Positions 54,549 through 62,224 of a DNA stretch of 64,000 bases are shown here, one piece after another. The notes under the pieces are model-generated. The model did no database searches. It was not told the DNA's origin and was given only the letters and a program-made list of their open reading frames with translations. A program made the translations under genes and the position numbers. This stretch comes from Streptomyces sp. MA5143a. GTDB taxonomy: Bacteria > Actinomycetota > Actinomycetes > Streptomycetales > Streptomycetaceae. The stretch spans positions 186,001 through 250,000 of the forward strand of contig NZ_OLMK01000026.1 of the NCBI RefSeq assembly GCF_900290235.1. Reading direction: 5' to 3'. The number at the start of each line of letters is the position of its first letter. The stretch's first letter is position 1.

Positions 54549-56969
54549 CTACCGCGTCTCCGCCTCCCAGGCTCCCCGATGCTCGTCGGCCGCCTGCCGG
54601 GCCCTCCGCAGTGCCTCGGCCCCGATGTCGGCTGTCCGGAACCCCCGGAGGGTCCCACGCATCCCCGCCACGAACCGCTCTCCCGCGGGAGTGAGCGCAC
54701 CGGACCCGGAGAGGGTCTCCACCGCCTCGGCCGTCTGGTCCCGCCAGCGGGAAAACTGCACCTCGGCCTTGCTGGCCGTTTCCCCCTCGGCGGACCGCCA
54801 CCGCGCCAACCAGAAGTCGATCACCGCGAGATGGGCGTACGTCCCCTGCAACAGCCCCTCCAGCGGACGCGGATCGGGGCGCCAGGGGGCGTAGAACCAC
54901 TGCGTGCACATCGGGTCGTGGAGGTCGACGAGGTCCATGACCGCGCCCAGTTTGACGTGCTGGAACTCGTGCACGAGCAGCAGCGCGAGTGACTCGGGGG
55001 TGCTCGGCCGGGCGATGGCGACCGCGCCGAACGCGTCCCGGGCGGCCGAGCTGATGTCGGCGTTCTCCGGGGACGGACGGAGCGGCGTGATCACGCGAAG
55101 AGCGGCGGCGAGAGCGTCGGCGTACTGCGGCAGTTCGGCGCGGATCCACGCCCATGCGGCGTCCAGCTGGGCCCCCCACGCCTCGGCCTCGCTCTCGGTG
55201 AGCCGGGGGTGCGCAGGGTGTCCGTGGCAGTCCCGCCAGGGGTCGGTGTCCTCCAGCACGACGGACCAGCCGTCCAGTTCGTGGACCCGAAGCCCCTGCC
55301 AGGCGGGGTCCTTGTCGCCCTTCCACGCCACCGTGTACGTCCGGTCCTCCGCGAGGACCCTGAAGCCGTCCGCGTCGGCCCGCACGACCACCTGCTCGAC
55401 GGTCCCGCCCACGGACAGGGCGCCCAGCGTCGGCAGCCGCAACAGCCCGCCGTGGACCGGGACGACGACCGTCGTCGCCCGTCCGGCCCGCAGGGCGGCG
55501 GCCGCGGCGATCTCCGCCACCCCTCGCACGACGCGGTCCGCGACTCCTTTCGCGTGCCCCCGGAGGCAGTGCAGGGCCCAGGAACGCGTGTACGGGTGGG
55601 CCAGCACCGTGTCCACGGCCTCCGGCGCCTCCTGGTCCAGTTCGGTCAGCACGTCCCACGCGGCCGCGCCCGGTTCGCTGGGCGGTGTCCCGTGCCAGAC
55701 CAGACCCAGCAACTCGCGGCCGAGGGAGAGCTGGTGGCGGGCCAGCAGGTCCGTGGTGGCGGTGGAGCCGAGGCCCGTGGCCAGTTCGTCGAGGTGCTCG
55801 TCGGCCAGCGCGGGCTCGACGGACCGGTCGAGCTGCTCGGACATGTGTCGGTCCCGGATGTCGGTGATGAGGCGCAACAGGTCGGAGCAGTACACGGACG
55901 GGTTGAGGAAACCGCTGCCGGTCCGGTACCGGTGCGCGTACAGCCCACCGCCGCAGGAGCGCACGACCGGGCAGGTCCGGCACTGGTCCGCCAGCCCGTC
56001 CAGTCCCTGCTGCCGGGCGACGAGGCCCGGATGCGCGGCCACTTCGTCGAGCGAGTGGGTGATCACGTCCATGCCGGTGACGGGCGCGCCGTCGTAGGCC
56101 GTCTTGAGGGAGTCGGCCTGTTCGAAGCTGCCGTCGGTCTCGATCACGGCGAGGTCGGCGGGCGCCAGCCCGAGCGACTCGGTCAGGCTGCTGTCGCCGC
56201 GCAGGGTCCGCAGGACGGAGTCGAAGATCCGTACGTCCATGGGGCGGCCCTCCGCCGCCCAGCGGTCGTACACGGCCAGCAGCCAGCGGGCGTAGGCCGT
56301 GCCGTCCGTGTCGTCGGCCGGCCGGAGCGGGGGTTCGTCCCAGGTGGCGTGCGGGAGGAGGAAGTCGACGCGGGGCGGCCGGAGTTCGGCGAGCGCGTCG
56401 TAGACGGCGACCGGGTCGTTGCGCACGTCGATGGTGCAGAGAATGCCCGCGAACAGATGGCGGTAGCGGGGGCGGCCGAGCAGGGCGATGCCCCGCAGGA
56501 CGCGGTCGTGGCTGCTGCGCCCGTCGGCGTAGCGGCGGTGCAGGTCGTTCGCAGCCTTGTCGCCGTCCAGCGAGACGCCGACCTTGATGTCGAACTCGTC
56601 GAACAGGTCGAGGAACCGCTCGTCGAGGGTGACGGCGTTGGTGTGGATCCGCAGGTCAAGAGCGCAGACACCGTCGAGGGCGGTGGTCAGTGCCTCGGCG
56701 GCCCCGCGCAGCCGGTCATGGCCGGCGAGGAGGGGTTCGCCGCCGTGCAGCACCACGTGGACGGTGTCCAGACCGTGGGCCGCCGCGTGCTCGGCGATGC
56801 GTGCCGCCGCGCCGCGCAGGACGTCGGGGGAGATCACCTTGGGCCGGGCGCTCCAGCTCTGGTCCGCGTGTTCGTAGACATAGCAGTGGTCGCAGGCGAG
56901 ATCGCAGCGACTGTGCATCTTGACCACGAACTGGCGCAGTGGGACGAGCGGCCGGCCCCAGGCGGTCAT
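54549..56969 (-). CDS. fxsB: FxsB: radical SAM/SPASM cyclophane-forming maturase fused to a HExxH domain
   Basis: 806 aa. Radical-SAM motif CDLACDHC gives C22, C26, C29 for the 4Fe-4S cluster. VVLHGGEPLLAG is the GGE motif. A SPASM region (QCRTCPVVRSCGGGLYAHRY, about 330-375, and YCSDL) adds further cysteines. The C-terminal half ends in a zincin-like domain with LLVHEFQHVKLGA (HEFQH, 667-671). Radical SAM FxsB enzymes form three-residue cyclophane crosslinks at the FxSxx end of FxsA (established for the family). The HExxH domain may trim or modify the peptide. Start at ATG 56969 follows GGAAGGA. Upstream, 178 bp away, is fxsA. Confidence 0.95.
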   Translation of the reverse strand: MTAWGRPLVPLRQFVVKMHSRCDLACDHCYVYEHADQSWSARPKVISPDVLRGAAARIAEHAAAHGLDTVHVVLHGGEPLLAGHDRLRGAAEALTTALDGVCALDLRIHTNAVTLDERFLDLFDEFDIKVGVSLDGDKAANDLHRRYADGRSSHDRVLRGIALLGRPRYRHLFAGILCTIDVRNDPVAVYDALAELRPPRVDFLLPHATWDEPPLRPADDTDGTAYARWLLAVYDRWAAEGRPMDVRIFDSVLRTLRGDSSLTESLGLAPADLAVIETDGSFEQADSLKTAYDGAPVTGMDVITHSLDEVAAHPGLVARQQGLDGLADQCRTCPVVRSCGGGLYAHRYRTGSGFLNPSVYCSDLLRLITDIRDRHMSEQLDRSVEPALADEHLDELATGLGSTATTDLLARHQLSLGRELLGLVWHGTPPSEPGAAAWDVLTELDQEAPEAVDTVLAHPYTRSWALHCLRGHAKGVADRVVRGVAEIAAAAALRAGRATTVVVPVHGGLLRLPTLGALSVGGTVEQVVVRADADGFRVLAEDRTYTVAWKGDKDPAWQGLRVHELDGWSVVLEDTDPWRDCHGHPAHPRLTESEAEAWGAQLDAAWAWIRAELPQYADALAAALRVITPLRPSPENADISSAARDAFGAVAIARPSTPESLALLLVHEFQHVKLGAVMDLVDLHDPMCTQWFYAPWRPDPRPLEGLLQGTYAHLAVIDFWLARWRSAEGETASKAEVQFSRWRDQTAEAVETLSGSGALTPAGERFVAGMRGTLRGFRTADIGAEALRRARQAADEHRGAWEAETR

Positions 56970-56986
56970 GCGAGTGCTGTCCTTCC

Positions 56987-57090
56987 GGATCGGATGGATC
57001 AGATGGATCAGGCGGATCGGACGGATCAGGTGGATCAGGTGGATCGGATGGATCAGGTGGATCGGGAGGGTCAGGCGGATCGGGAGGGTC
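56987..57090. repeat. 10-bp tandem repeats between fxsA and fxsB
   Basis: About ten tandem 10-bp units of the GGATCRGRYG type (for example GGATCAGGTG), with a 20-bp variant at the right end using GGGAGGGTCA. One unit equals about one helical turn, so repeats present the same DNA face. They separate the precursor gene from its maturase. Only repetitive frames cross them, none a likely protein. Confidence 0.85.
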
Positions 57091-57146
57091 AGACGACTGA
57101 ATGCGGACGACGTCCGATGAGTGACGGGCCGGGTGGATCGAGCCGG

Positions 57147-57308
57147 TCAGACGGAGGACTGGAAGGCGGCCACCGAAACCCGCCCCGGGCCCTTCCGCTC
57201 GACGTTGTTCGACACGATGCGAGTCAGGGTGGGAGACGCGGGGCCGCCCGCCCGCGCGGCCAACTGCACCAGAGGCACCCGCTGCGCGGGGACCGGGGAT
57301 GCGTTCAT
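57147..57308 (-). CDS. fxsA: FxsA: FxSxx-COOH RiPP precursor peptide
   Basis: 53 aa. It begins MNASPVPAQRVPLVQLAARA and ends VSVAAFQSSV, so the last five residues FQSSV match F-x-S-x-x-COOH exactly. GAGGTCTCC precedes ATG 57308, a usable ribosome binding site. The leader is moderately hydrophobic with a short VPLVQLAA core, as in family leaders, and the tail is basic then small residues. FxsB would link the Phe side chain to a nearby residue. This gene is shorter than usual ORF-length cut-offs and easy to miss. It opens the fxsA-fxsB-fxsC-fxsT run. Confidence 0.9.
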   Translation of the reverse strand: MNASPVPAQRVPLVQLAARAGGPASPTLTRIVSNNVERKGPGRVSVAAFQSSV

Positions 57309-57686
57309 GGAGACCTCATCAATCTGTGCGTGAGAACCGACGGGCTTACGAAGTCTTGCGGCTCAATCAACCAGATGCCGACAGGAATCGCTCACTGAGG
57401 TACCAGCCGCAGAAGAAGTTAACGGCCGACGAGACGAACGGCACCGAATGTACGGTCAGCCGTTGATCGCGAGCAGAGAACATAGCCGACCCCGGGGGGT
57501 GCTTTCAGCTGGCACCACAAGCCTCGTCCGTATACAGGTCGGCAAACGTGAGAACCGTCTCATTGGCCGATGGACGCACGACAACCGAGCGGGAGTGCCA
57601 TCCCTCTCGCTTCAGCCGCCCCACTCTCAGTGCGCTCACAGTCACTTCCGAGCCCCCTGACGGGCCGTGTGCCTAGTTTCTGCGGC
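57309..57686. other. promoter region between fxsA and the small Tat-like ORF
   Basis: About 378 bp, divergent: fxsA reads left, the small ORF and CitG-like gene read right. On the right end TAGTTT (57674-57679) is seven bases before ATG 57687, a pattern of leaderless Streptomyces messages. No clear operator was found for fxsA. Confidence 0.5.
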
Positions 57687-57812
57687 ATGACGGGACATCA
57701 CACAAGCAAAACGATCACTCGGCGCCGGGGGCTCGCCGTGACCGGAGGGACGGTCGCGGCCGGTGGGCCGGCACCGCCGCGTCCGCGTCCGCTGCGTAGG
57801 GCACGGCCATGA
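57687..57812 (+). CDS. small ORF with twin-arginine-like signal, possible frameshift
   Basis: 41 aa from ATG 57687 with TAGTTT seven bases upstream. It contains SKTITRRRGLAVTGGTVAAG, a Tat-type start, then turns into Pro/Arg-rich sequence. One-base shift after GTVAAG would give AGTAASASAA followed by a stop, a normal signal-peptide end, so an indel near 57765 is likely. Its TGA overlaps the ATG of the CitG-like gene (ATGA), so its translation may couple to it. It may be a real small exported peptide or a decayed gene. Confidence 0.45.
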   Translation: MTGHHTSKTITRRRGLAVTGGTVAAGGPAPPRPRPLRRARP

Positions 57813-58654
57813 GCGGCCGTGAGGACGAGACACTGGCGCATGCCGCCGTGGACGCGCTCACCCGGCAGTTGGAGCTGACTCCCAAACCCGGGCTGCCCGA
57901 TCCGCGCGACCTCCGTGCCCGGATCACCCGCCAGGACCACCGTGCCCTGCGCTGGTCGGCGAAGGCACTGCTCCCCGGCCTCGTGGCGATGGCGGCCTGC
58001 GCCCGCCGCAACGGCATCCCGACACCCGAACTGCGCGCGGAACTCGGGGCGATCGGGCGCTCCACCGAACACTCGGTGACCCTCGCCGGGGGTGGCCACC
58101 GGGGCGCCACCTGGATCCTGGGCCTCCTGGTCGCCGCGGCGGCCCTGGAACCGGGCGCCCGGGGCCGTGAACTCGTCACCATCGCGAAGAAGATCGCCGC
58201 TCACCCCGACCGTGGGGCGCCCCGGCGGCCGTCCCGAGGGTCCACCGTCTCCGCCCAGTACGGCGCGGCCGGCGCCCGTGGCGAGGCCCGCGCCGGGTTC
58301 CCGCATGTACGCCGGGCCCTGGACGTCCTGGCCGCGGCGCGCACGGTCGGCGCAAGGGAGGAGGACGCACGGCTCGATGCCCTGCTGACGGTCATGTCGA
58401 CCCTCCAGGACACCGAACTGCTCTACACCGCCGGCCCGCACGGACTCCGTCACGTCCAAGCGGCCGCCCGTGGTGTCCTCGACGAAGGGGGTACGGCCAC
58501 GACGGCAGGCCGCCGGGCCTTGGCCGGGTTCGACGCGGATCTGCAGCAGCGGGGGTGGAGTCCGCGGGGCAGCGGCTCGCTGCTCGCGGGCGCGCTGTTC
58601 GCCGACGCGCTGCGGGTGGGGGCGGGGGTGGGGGTGGGCCGGGGCGCCCAGTAG
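57809..58654 (+). CDS. CitG/MdcB-like triphosphoribosyl-dephospho-CoA synthase family protein
   Basis: 281 aa. Family-like stretches are ELTPKPGLPD near the N-terminus, STEHSVTLAGGGHRGATWIL, the core QYGAAGARGEARAGFPHVR, LQDTELLYTAGPHG, and the C-terminal SPRGSGSLLAGALFADALR. CitG and MdcB make the prosthetic-group precursor for citrate lyase or malonate decarboxylase. No gene of either complex is in this window, so this copy may serve a distant enzyme or another pathway. Start ATG 57809 overlaps the small ORF's stop. Confidence 0.8.
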   Translation: MSGREDETLAHAAVDALTRQLELTPKPGLPDPRDLRARITRQDHRALRWSAKALLPGLVAMAACARRNGIPTPELRAELGAIGRSTEHSVTLAGGGHRGATWILGLLVAAAALEPGARGRELVTIAKKIAAHPDRGAPRRPSRGSTVSAQYGAAGARGEARAGFPHVRRALDVLAAARTVGAREEDARLDALLTVMSTLQDTELLYTAGPHGLRHVQAAARGVLDEGGTATTAGRRALAGFDADLQQRGWSPRGSGSLLAGALFADALRVGAGVGVGRGAQ

Positions 58655-58700
58655 CTCGGGGGTGCGTGTTCGTCGGCGGGTGGGGGTGGTGTCCGGTTTC

Positions 58701-58722
58701 TCGCGCAGTTCCCCGCGCCCCT
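58701..58722. repeat. dispersed Streptomyces intergenic repeat (half)
   Basis: The string TCGCGCAGTTCCCCGCGCCC followed by CT matches a very common Streptomyces intergenic palindrome half. The other arm would read GGGGCGCGGGGAACTGCGC and is only partly present here. Recognised from memory; copy number in this genome not known. Confidence 0.5.
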
Positions 58723-58842
58723 GGAGGATCGGGCCTGCGGCCCGTCCTCCCCGGACGGCCCGCTCCCCCTGAAGGGGGTTGAGCCGCGGCCGGCCTTCAT
58801 CGGGGCGCGGGCAGCACGCACCCACCCGCGGACAAAGACGAC

Positions 58843-58872
58843 GGCCGGAGCACCCCCAAGGGCACCCCGGCC
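58843..58872 (-). terminator. terminator of pepP
   Basis: On the minus strand GGCCGG pairs with CCGGCC around an inner GC stem and loop TTGG (30 nt in all), 18 bases after the pepP stop, with a short T run (CTTTGTC) beyond. Lies in the convergent gap with the CitG-like gene. Confidence 0.7.
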
Positions 58873-58889
58873 ACAGCCCCGCCCTCTTC

Positions 58890-60371
58890 TCAGCTCTGTC
58901 CGGCGCCCTTCACGGACGCCATCCACAGCTCGACCTCATCGCTTCGGCGAGGCAGCGCGGCGCTGAGGTTCCGGTTGCCGTTCTCCGTCACCAGGATGTC
59001 GTCCTCGATCCGGACGCCGATCCCCCGGTACTCCTCCGGAACGGTCAGGTCGTCCGCCTGGAAGTACAGCCCCGGCTCGACGGTCAGCACCATGCCCGGC
59101 TCCAGCGTGCCGTCGACGTACGTCTCCACCCGCGCCGCCGCGCAGTCGTGGACGTCCATGCCGAGCATGTGCCCGGTGCCGTGCAAGGTCCACCGGCGTT
59201 GCAGGCCCAGTTCCAGGACGCGCTCCACCGGGCCCTCGACGAGCCCCCACTCCACCAGCCGCTCGGTCAGCACCCGCTGCGCGGCATCGTGGAAGTCGCG
59301 GTACTTGCCGCCCGGCTGCACCGCCGCGATACCGGCCTCCTGCGCGTCGTACACGGCGTCGTAGATCTTCCGCTGGATCTCGCTGAAGCGGCCGTTGACC
59401 GGCAGCGTGCGCGTGACGTCGGCGGTGTAGTACGTGTGGATCTCCACGCCCGCGTCGAGCAGCAGCAGGTCGCCGGAGCGCACGGGGCCGTCGTTGCGGA
59501 CCCAGTGCAGCGTGGTCGCGTGCGGGCCCGCGGCGCAGATGGAGCCGTAGCCGACGTCGTTGCCCTCGACCCGGGCACGCAGGAAGAACGTTCCCTCGAT
59601 GTAGCGCTCGGAGGTGGCCTCCGCCTTGTCGAGCACCCGGACGACGTCCTCGAAGCCGCGCACGGTCGAGTCGACCGCCTTCTGCAGCTCACCGATCTCG
59701 AACTCGTCCTTGACCAGCCGTGCCTCGGAGAGGAAGACGCGCAGTTCCTCGTCGCGCTCGGCGGTGACCTTGTCGGTGAGCGCCGCCTCGATGCCCGCGT
59801 CGTGGCCGCGGACGACCCGGACGGGGCCGGTGGCCTCGCGCAGCGAGTCGGCGAGTTCGCGCACGTCGGAGACGGGGATGCCGTACAGCTTCTCCGACTC
59901 GGTCAGCGAGTGGCGGCGGCCGACCCACAGCTCGCCCTGGCCGGAGAGCCAGAACTCGCCGTTCTCGCGGTCGGACCGCGGCAGGAGGTAGAGCGTCGCC
60001 TCGTGACCCTCGCCCTTCGGCTCCAGGACGAGGACGCCGTCCTCGGTCTGGTTGCCGGTGAGGTACGCGTACTCCACCGACGCCCGGAACGGGTACTCGG
60101 TGTCGTTCGAGCGGGTCTTCAGGTTGCCCGAGGGGATCACCAGCCGGTCGCCGGGGAAGCGCGCGGAGAGCGCGGCGCGGCGGGCGGCGGTCTCGGCGGC
60201 CTGGGCGATGGGCCGCAGGTCGTGCAGTTCGGTGTCGGCCCAGCCGGACTTCATGTTCTCGGCCAGTTCGTCGGACACGCCCGGGTACAGGCCGTTCTTG
60301 CGCTGCTTGATGGGCTCCTCGGCTTCGGTGGCCTCGTTCTCCGGGGTCGCCGGCTCGAGCTCGTCCGCCAC
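58890..60371 (-). CDS. pepP: Xaa-Pro aminopeptidase (aminopeptidase P)
   Basis: 493 aa M24B metallopeptidase releasing N-terminal residues before proline. N-terminal creatinase-like domain (about residues 60-235), then the catalytic pita-bread fold: Asp ligands in LLLLDAGVEIHTYYTADVTRT, His in HGTGHMLGMDVHDC, Glu in VLTVEPGLYF and GVRIEDDILVT. GTG 60371 has AGGAGG six bases upstream and is preferred over ATG 60377, which the Shine-Dalgarno would touch. Cytosolic, monocistronic. Repeat-rich DNA lies upstream. Confidence 0.95.
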   Translation of the reverse strand: MADELEPATPENEATEAEEPIKQRKNGLYPGVSDELAENMKSGWADTELHDLRPIAQAAETAARRAALSARFPGDRLVIPSGNLKTRSNDTEYPFRASVEYAYLTGNQTEDGVLVLEPKGEGHEATLYLLPRSDRENGEFWLSGQGELWVGRRHSLTESEKLYGIPVSDVRELADSLREATGPVRVVRGHDAGIEAALTDKVTAERDEELRVFLSEARLVKDEFEIGELQKAVDSTVRGFEDVVRVLDKAEATSERYIEGTFFLRARVEGNDVGYGSICAAGPHATTLHWVRNDGPVRSGDLLLLDAGVEIHTYYTADVTRTLPVNGRFSEIQRKIYDAVYDAQEAGIAAVQPGGKYRDFHDAAQRVLTERLVEWGLVEGPVERVLELGLQRRWTLHGTGHMLGMDVHDCAAARVETYVDGTLEPGMVLTVEPGLYFQADDLTVPEEYRGIGVRIEDDILVTENGNRNLSAALPRRSDEVELWMASVKGAGQS

Positions 60372-60540
60372 GGTCATCCTCCTAGGTACGGCACTGGACC
60401 CCGTCCATCGTACGGTCGCGACGGACGGGGCCCAGGGCCCTTCAGGACGTCTCACGGGCGGTCACCGACGGCTCACGGGAAGCAGCCGCGCGGGCGGGCG
60501 TGCAGCGGTCGGGCCGGCTCGCAGGAAGCAGCCGCGCGGG

Positions 60541-60639
60541 CTCGTACGAGGTGCGCGAAAGCGGCCGTACGGGCTCGTACGAGGTGCGCGAAAGCGGCCG
60601 TACGGGCTCGTACGAGGTTCGCGGGAAGCGGCCGTACGG
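60541..60639. repeat. three 33-bp tandem repeats
   Basis: Units start at 60541, 60574 and 60607 and are nearly identical, with degenerate copies on both flanks (about 60495-60530 and 60640-60660). Each contains the palindromic string CTCGTACGAG and CGGCCG. They fill the gap between the PP2C gene's end and the pepP promoter. The period is 11 codons, so open frames cross them without being genes. No spacers, so not CRISPR. Confidence 0.85.
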
Positions 60640-60700
60640 GACTCGTGGGAGCAGCCGCGCTCGCTCGCGCGATGCCGTCGCGGCCCCCGGCCGGGGTCGG

Positions 60701-62224
60701 CTACTCGAACCGCGCCGCCAGCAGCACCACGTCCTCCGCGCCCTCCGTCGCGTCCAGCTCGTCCGGCAGCACGGTCCGCAGGACGTGGTCGGCGAGGGCG
60801 CCGGGTTCGGCGCGCAGCGCGCGGGGGACGCCGGCGGCGGCCGCGTGGAGCCGGGCGAAGGCGCGGTCGACGGGTTCGCCGGTGCGCTGGAGGAGGCCGT
60901 CGGTGTACAGCAGGACGGTTTCTCCTGGCTGGGCGGTCAGCTCGATGCTGGGCGCCTCCCAGCAGGCGAGCATGCCGAGCGGCGCCGAGAGCGACGTCTC
61001 CACGAACTCGGTGCGCCGCTCGCCGATCACCAGCGGCGGGCTGTGCCCGGCCCCGGCCAGCGTGAGCTTGCGCAGCACGGGCTCGACGTAGGCGAAGAGG
61101 GCCGTCGCGGAGCGGGCCGGCTCGGTGAGGCGGAGCAGCAGTTCGAGGTCGGAGAGGACAGCGACGGGGTCCTCGCCCTCCATCACGGCGTACGCCCGCA
61201 GCGAGGCCCGCAGCCGGCCCATCGCGGCGATCGCGCTGGGCCCGGACCCCGTCACCGAGCCGACCGCGAGGCCGAGCGCGGCGTCGGGCAGCGGCAGGGC
61301 GTCGTACCAGTCGCCGCCGCCGCGCGGTCCGGTGCGGTGCCGGGCGGCGAGCTGGACCCCTGCGACGCGGGGCAACCGGGAGGGCAGCAGTTCCTCGGCG
61401 ATCGTCGCCATGGACACGCGGGTCCGCTCGACCTCGACGAGCCGCGCCAGGTGCTCGGCGGCGTACCGCGCGTACAGCCCGACGAGGTGCCGTTGCCGCT
61501 CGGCCGGTTCGGCGGGCTCGTCGTACAGCCAGACGACGGCGCCGAGGCGGCCCGCGGCGTCGGTGGACAGGGGGAGCGCGTAGCTGGCGGCGTATCCGAG
61601 CCGGGCGGCGACCACGCGGTGGCGGGGGTCGAGTCCGTCCTCGGCGAACAGGTCGGGTTGCGCGATCTCGCCGTCGCCGCCGGGCAGTCCGTCGAGGATG
61701 CGGCCGTACGGCAGGGAGCTGCGCGGCACGGTCTCCATGTGGCCGAGGTCGGCGCGGCCGAGGCCGAGGCCGAAGGTCGTGTCGGGCCCGAGTCCGTCGC
61801 GCGGTTCCAGGACGACGAGGCCGCGCCGGGCGCCGACCAGGGCGGCTCCCGCGCTCAGCGCCTCCTGGAGGGCGCCGTCGAGCGCGTCCGTGCGTGCCAG
61901 GCGTTCGGTGAGTTCGTGCAGGGTCGTGAGGTCCGAGACCCAGCCGGCGAGCCGGTCCTGGAGGACGGCCCCTGGGGGCGTGCCCATTCCTGTGGCGGGA
62001 GTGGCCGACGAGGCACCCGGGGCGGCAGGCGCGGGCGCGACAGTGTGTGCGGGAGAGGGAACCGTGGAATCGATTCCGGCCACTTTCGGAGGGTGAGGGG
62101 CGTTCATGGTGTCCGGCTTTCCGACCGGTGCGTATTGCTCAAAAGCATCGCAAACCCCCATGTCATTCTGCGCCGCTAGCAGTGTCTCCACATGTACACG
62201 CACTCGTGAGGGGATGTCCAGCAT
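60701..62224 (-). CDS. GAF-domain PP2C/SpoIIE-type protein phosphatase
   Basis: 507 aa. The N-terminus MLDIPSRVRVHVETLLAAQN with NDMGVCDAFEQYAPVG is a conserved Streptomyces opening. A Pro-rich linker precedes a GAF sensor domain (LHELTERLARTDALDGALQE, ARLGYAASYALPL). The SpoIIE-type PP2C domain has RTGPRGGGDWYDALPL with metal-binding Asp, GSVTGSGPSAIAAMGRL in place of the usual GDVxGHG, and VLLYTDGLLQRTGEP. The Ser in GSVTG where Asp is typical may weaken metal binding. Likely dephosphorylates anti-anti-sigma factors. ATG 62224 follows AGGA. Confidence 0.9.
   Translation of the reverse strand: MLDIPSRVRVHVETLLAAQNDMGVCDAFEQYAPVGKPDTMNAPHPPKVAGIDSTVPSPAHTVAPAPAAPGASSATPATGMGTPPGAVLQDRLAGWVSDLTTLHELTERLARTDALDGALQEALSAGAALVGARRGLVVLEPRDGLGPDTTFGLGLGRADLGHMETVPRSSLPYGRILDGLPGGDGEIAQPDLFAEDGLDPRHRVVAARLGYAASYALPLSTDAAGRLGAVVWLYDEPAEPAERQRHLVGLYARYAAEHLARLVEVERTRVSMATIAEELLPSRLPRVAGVQLAARHRTGPRGGGDWYDALPLPDAALGLAVGSVTGSGPSAIAAMGRLRASLRAYAVMEGEDPVAVLSDLELLLRLTEPARSATALFAYVEPVLRKLTLAGAGHSPPLVIGERRTEFVETSLSAPLGMLACWEAPSIELTAQPGETVLLYTDGLLQRTGEPVDRAFARLHAAAAGVPRALRAEPGALADHVLRTVLPDELDATEGAEDVVLLAARFE

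Noticed and set aside
60541..60639. CRISPR-like direct repeats
   Set aside because: Units are contiguous 33-mers with no unique spacers and no cas genes.
60500..62179. 559-codon plus-strand frame opposite the PP2C gene
   Set aside because: A shadow of a gene with recognisable GAF and PP2C motifs on the minus strand.
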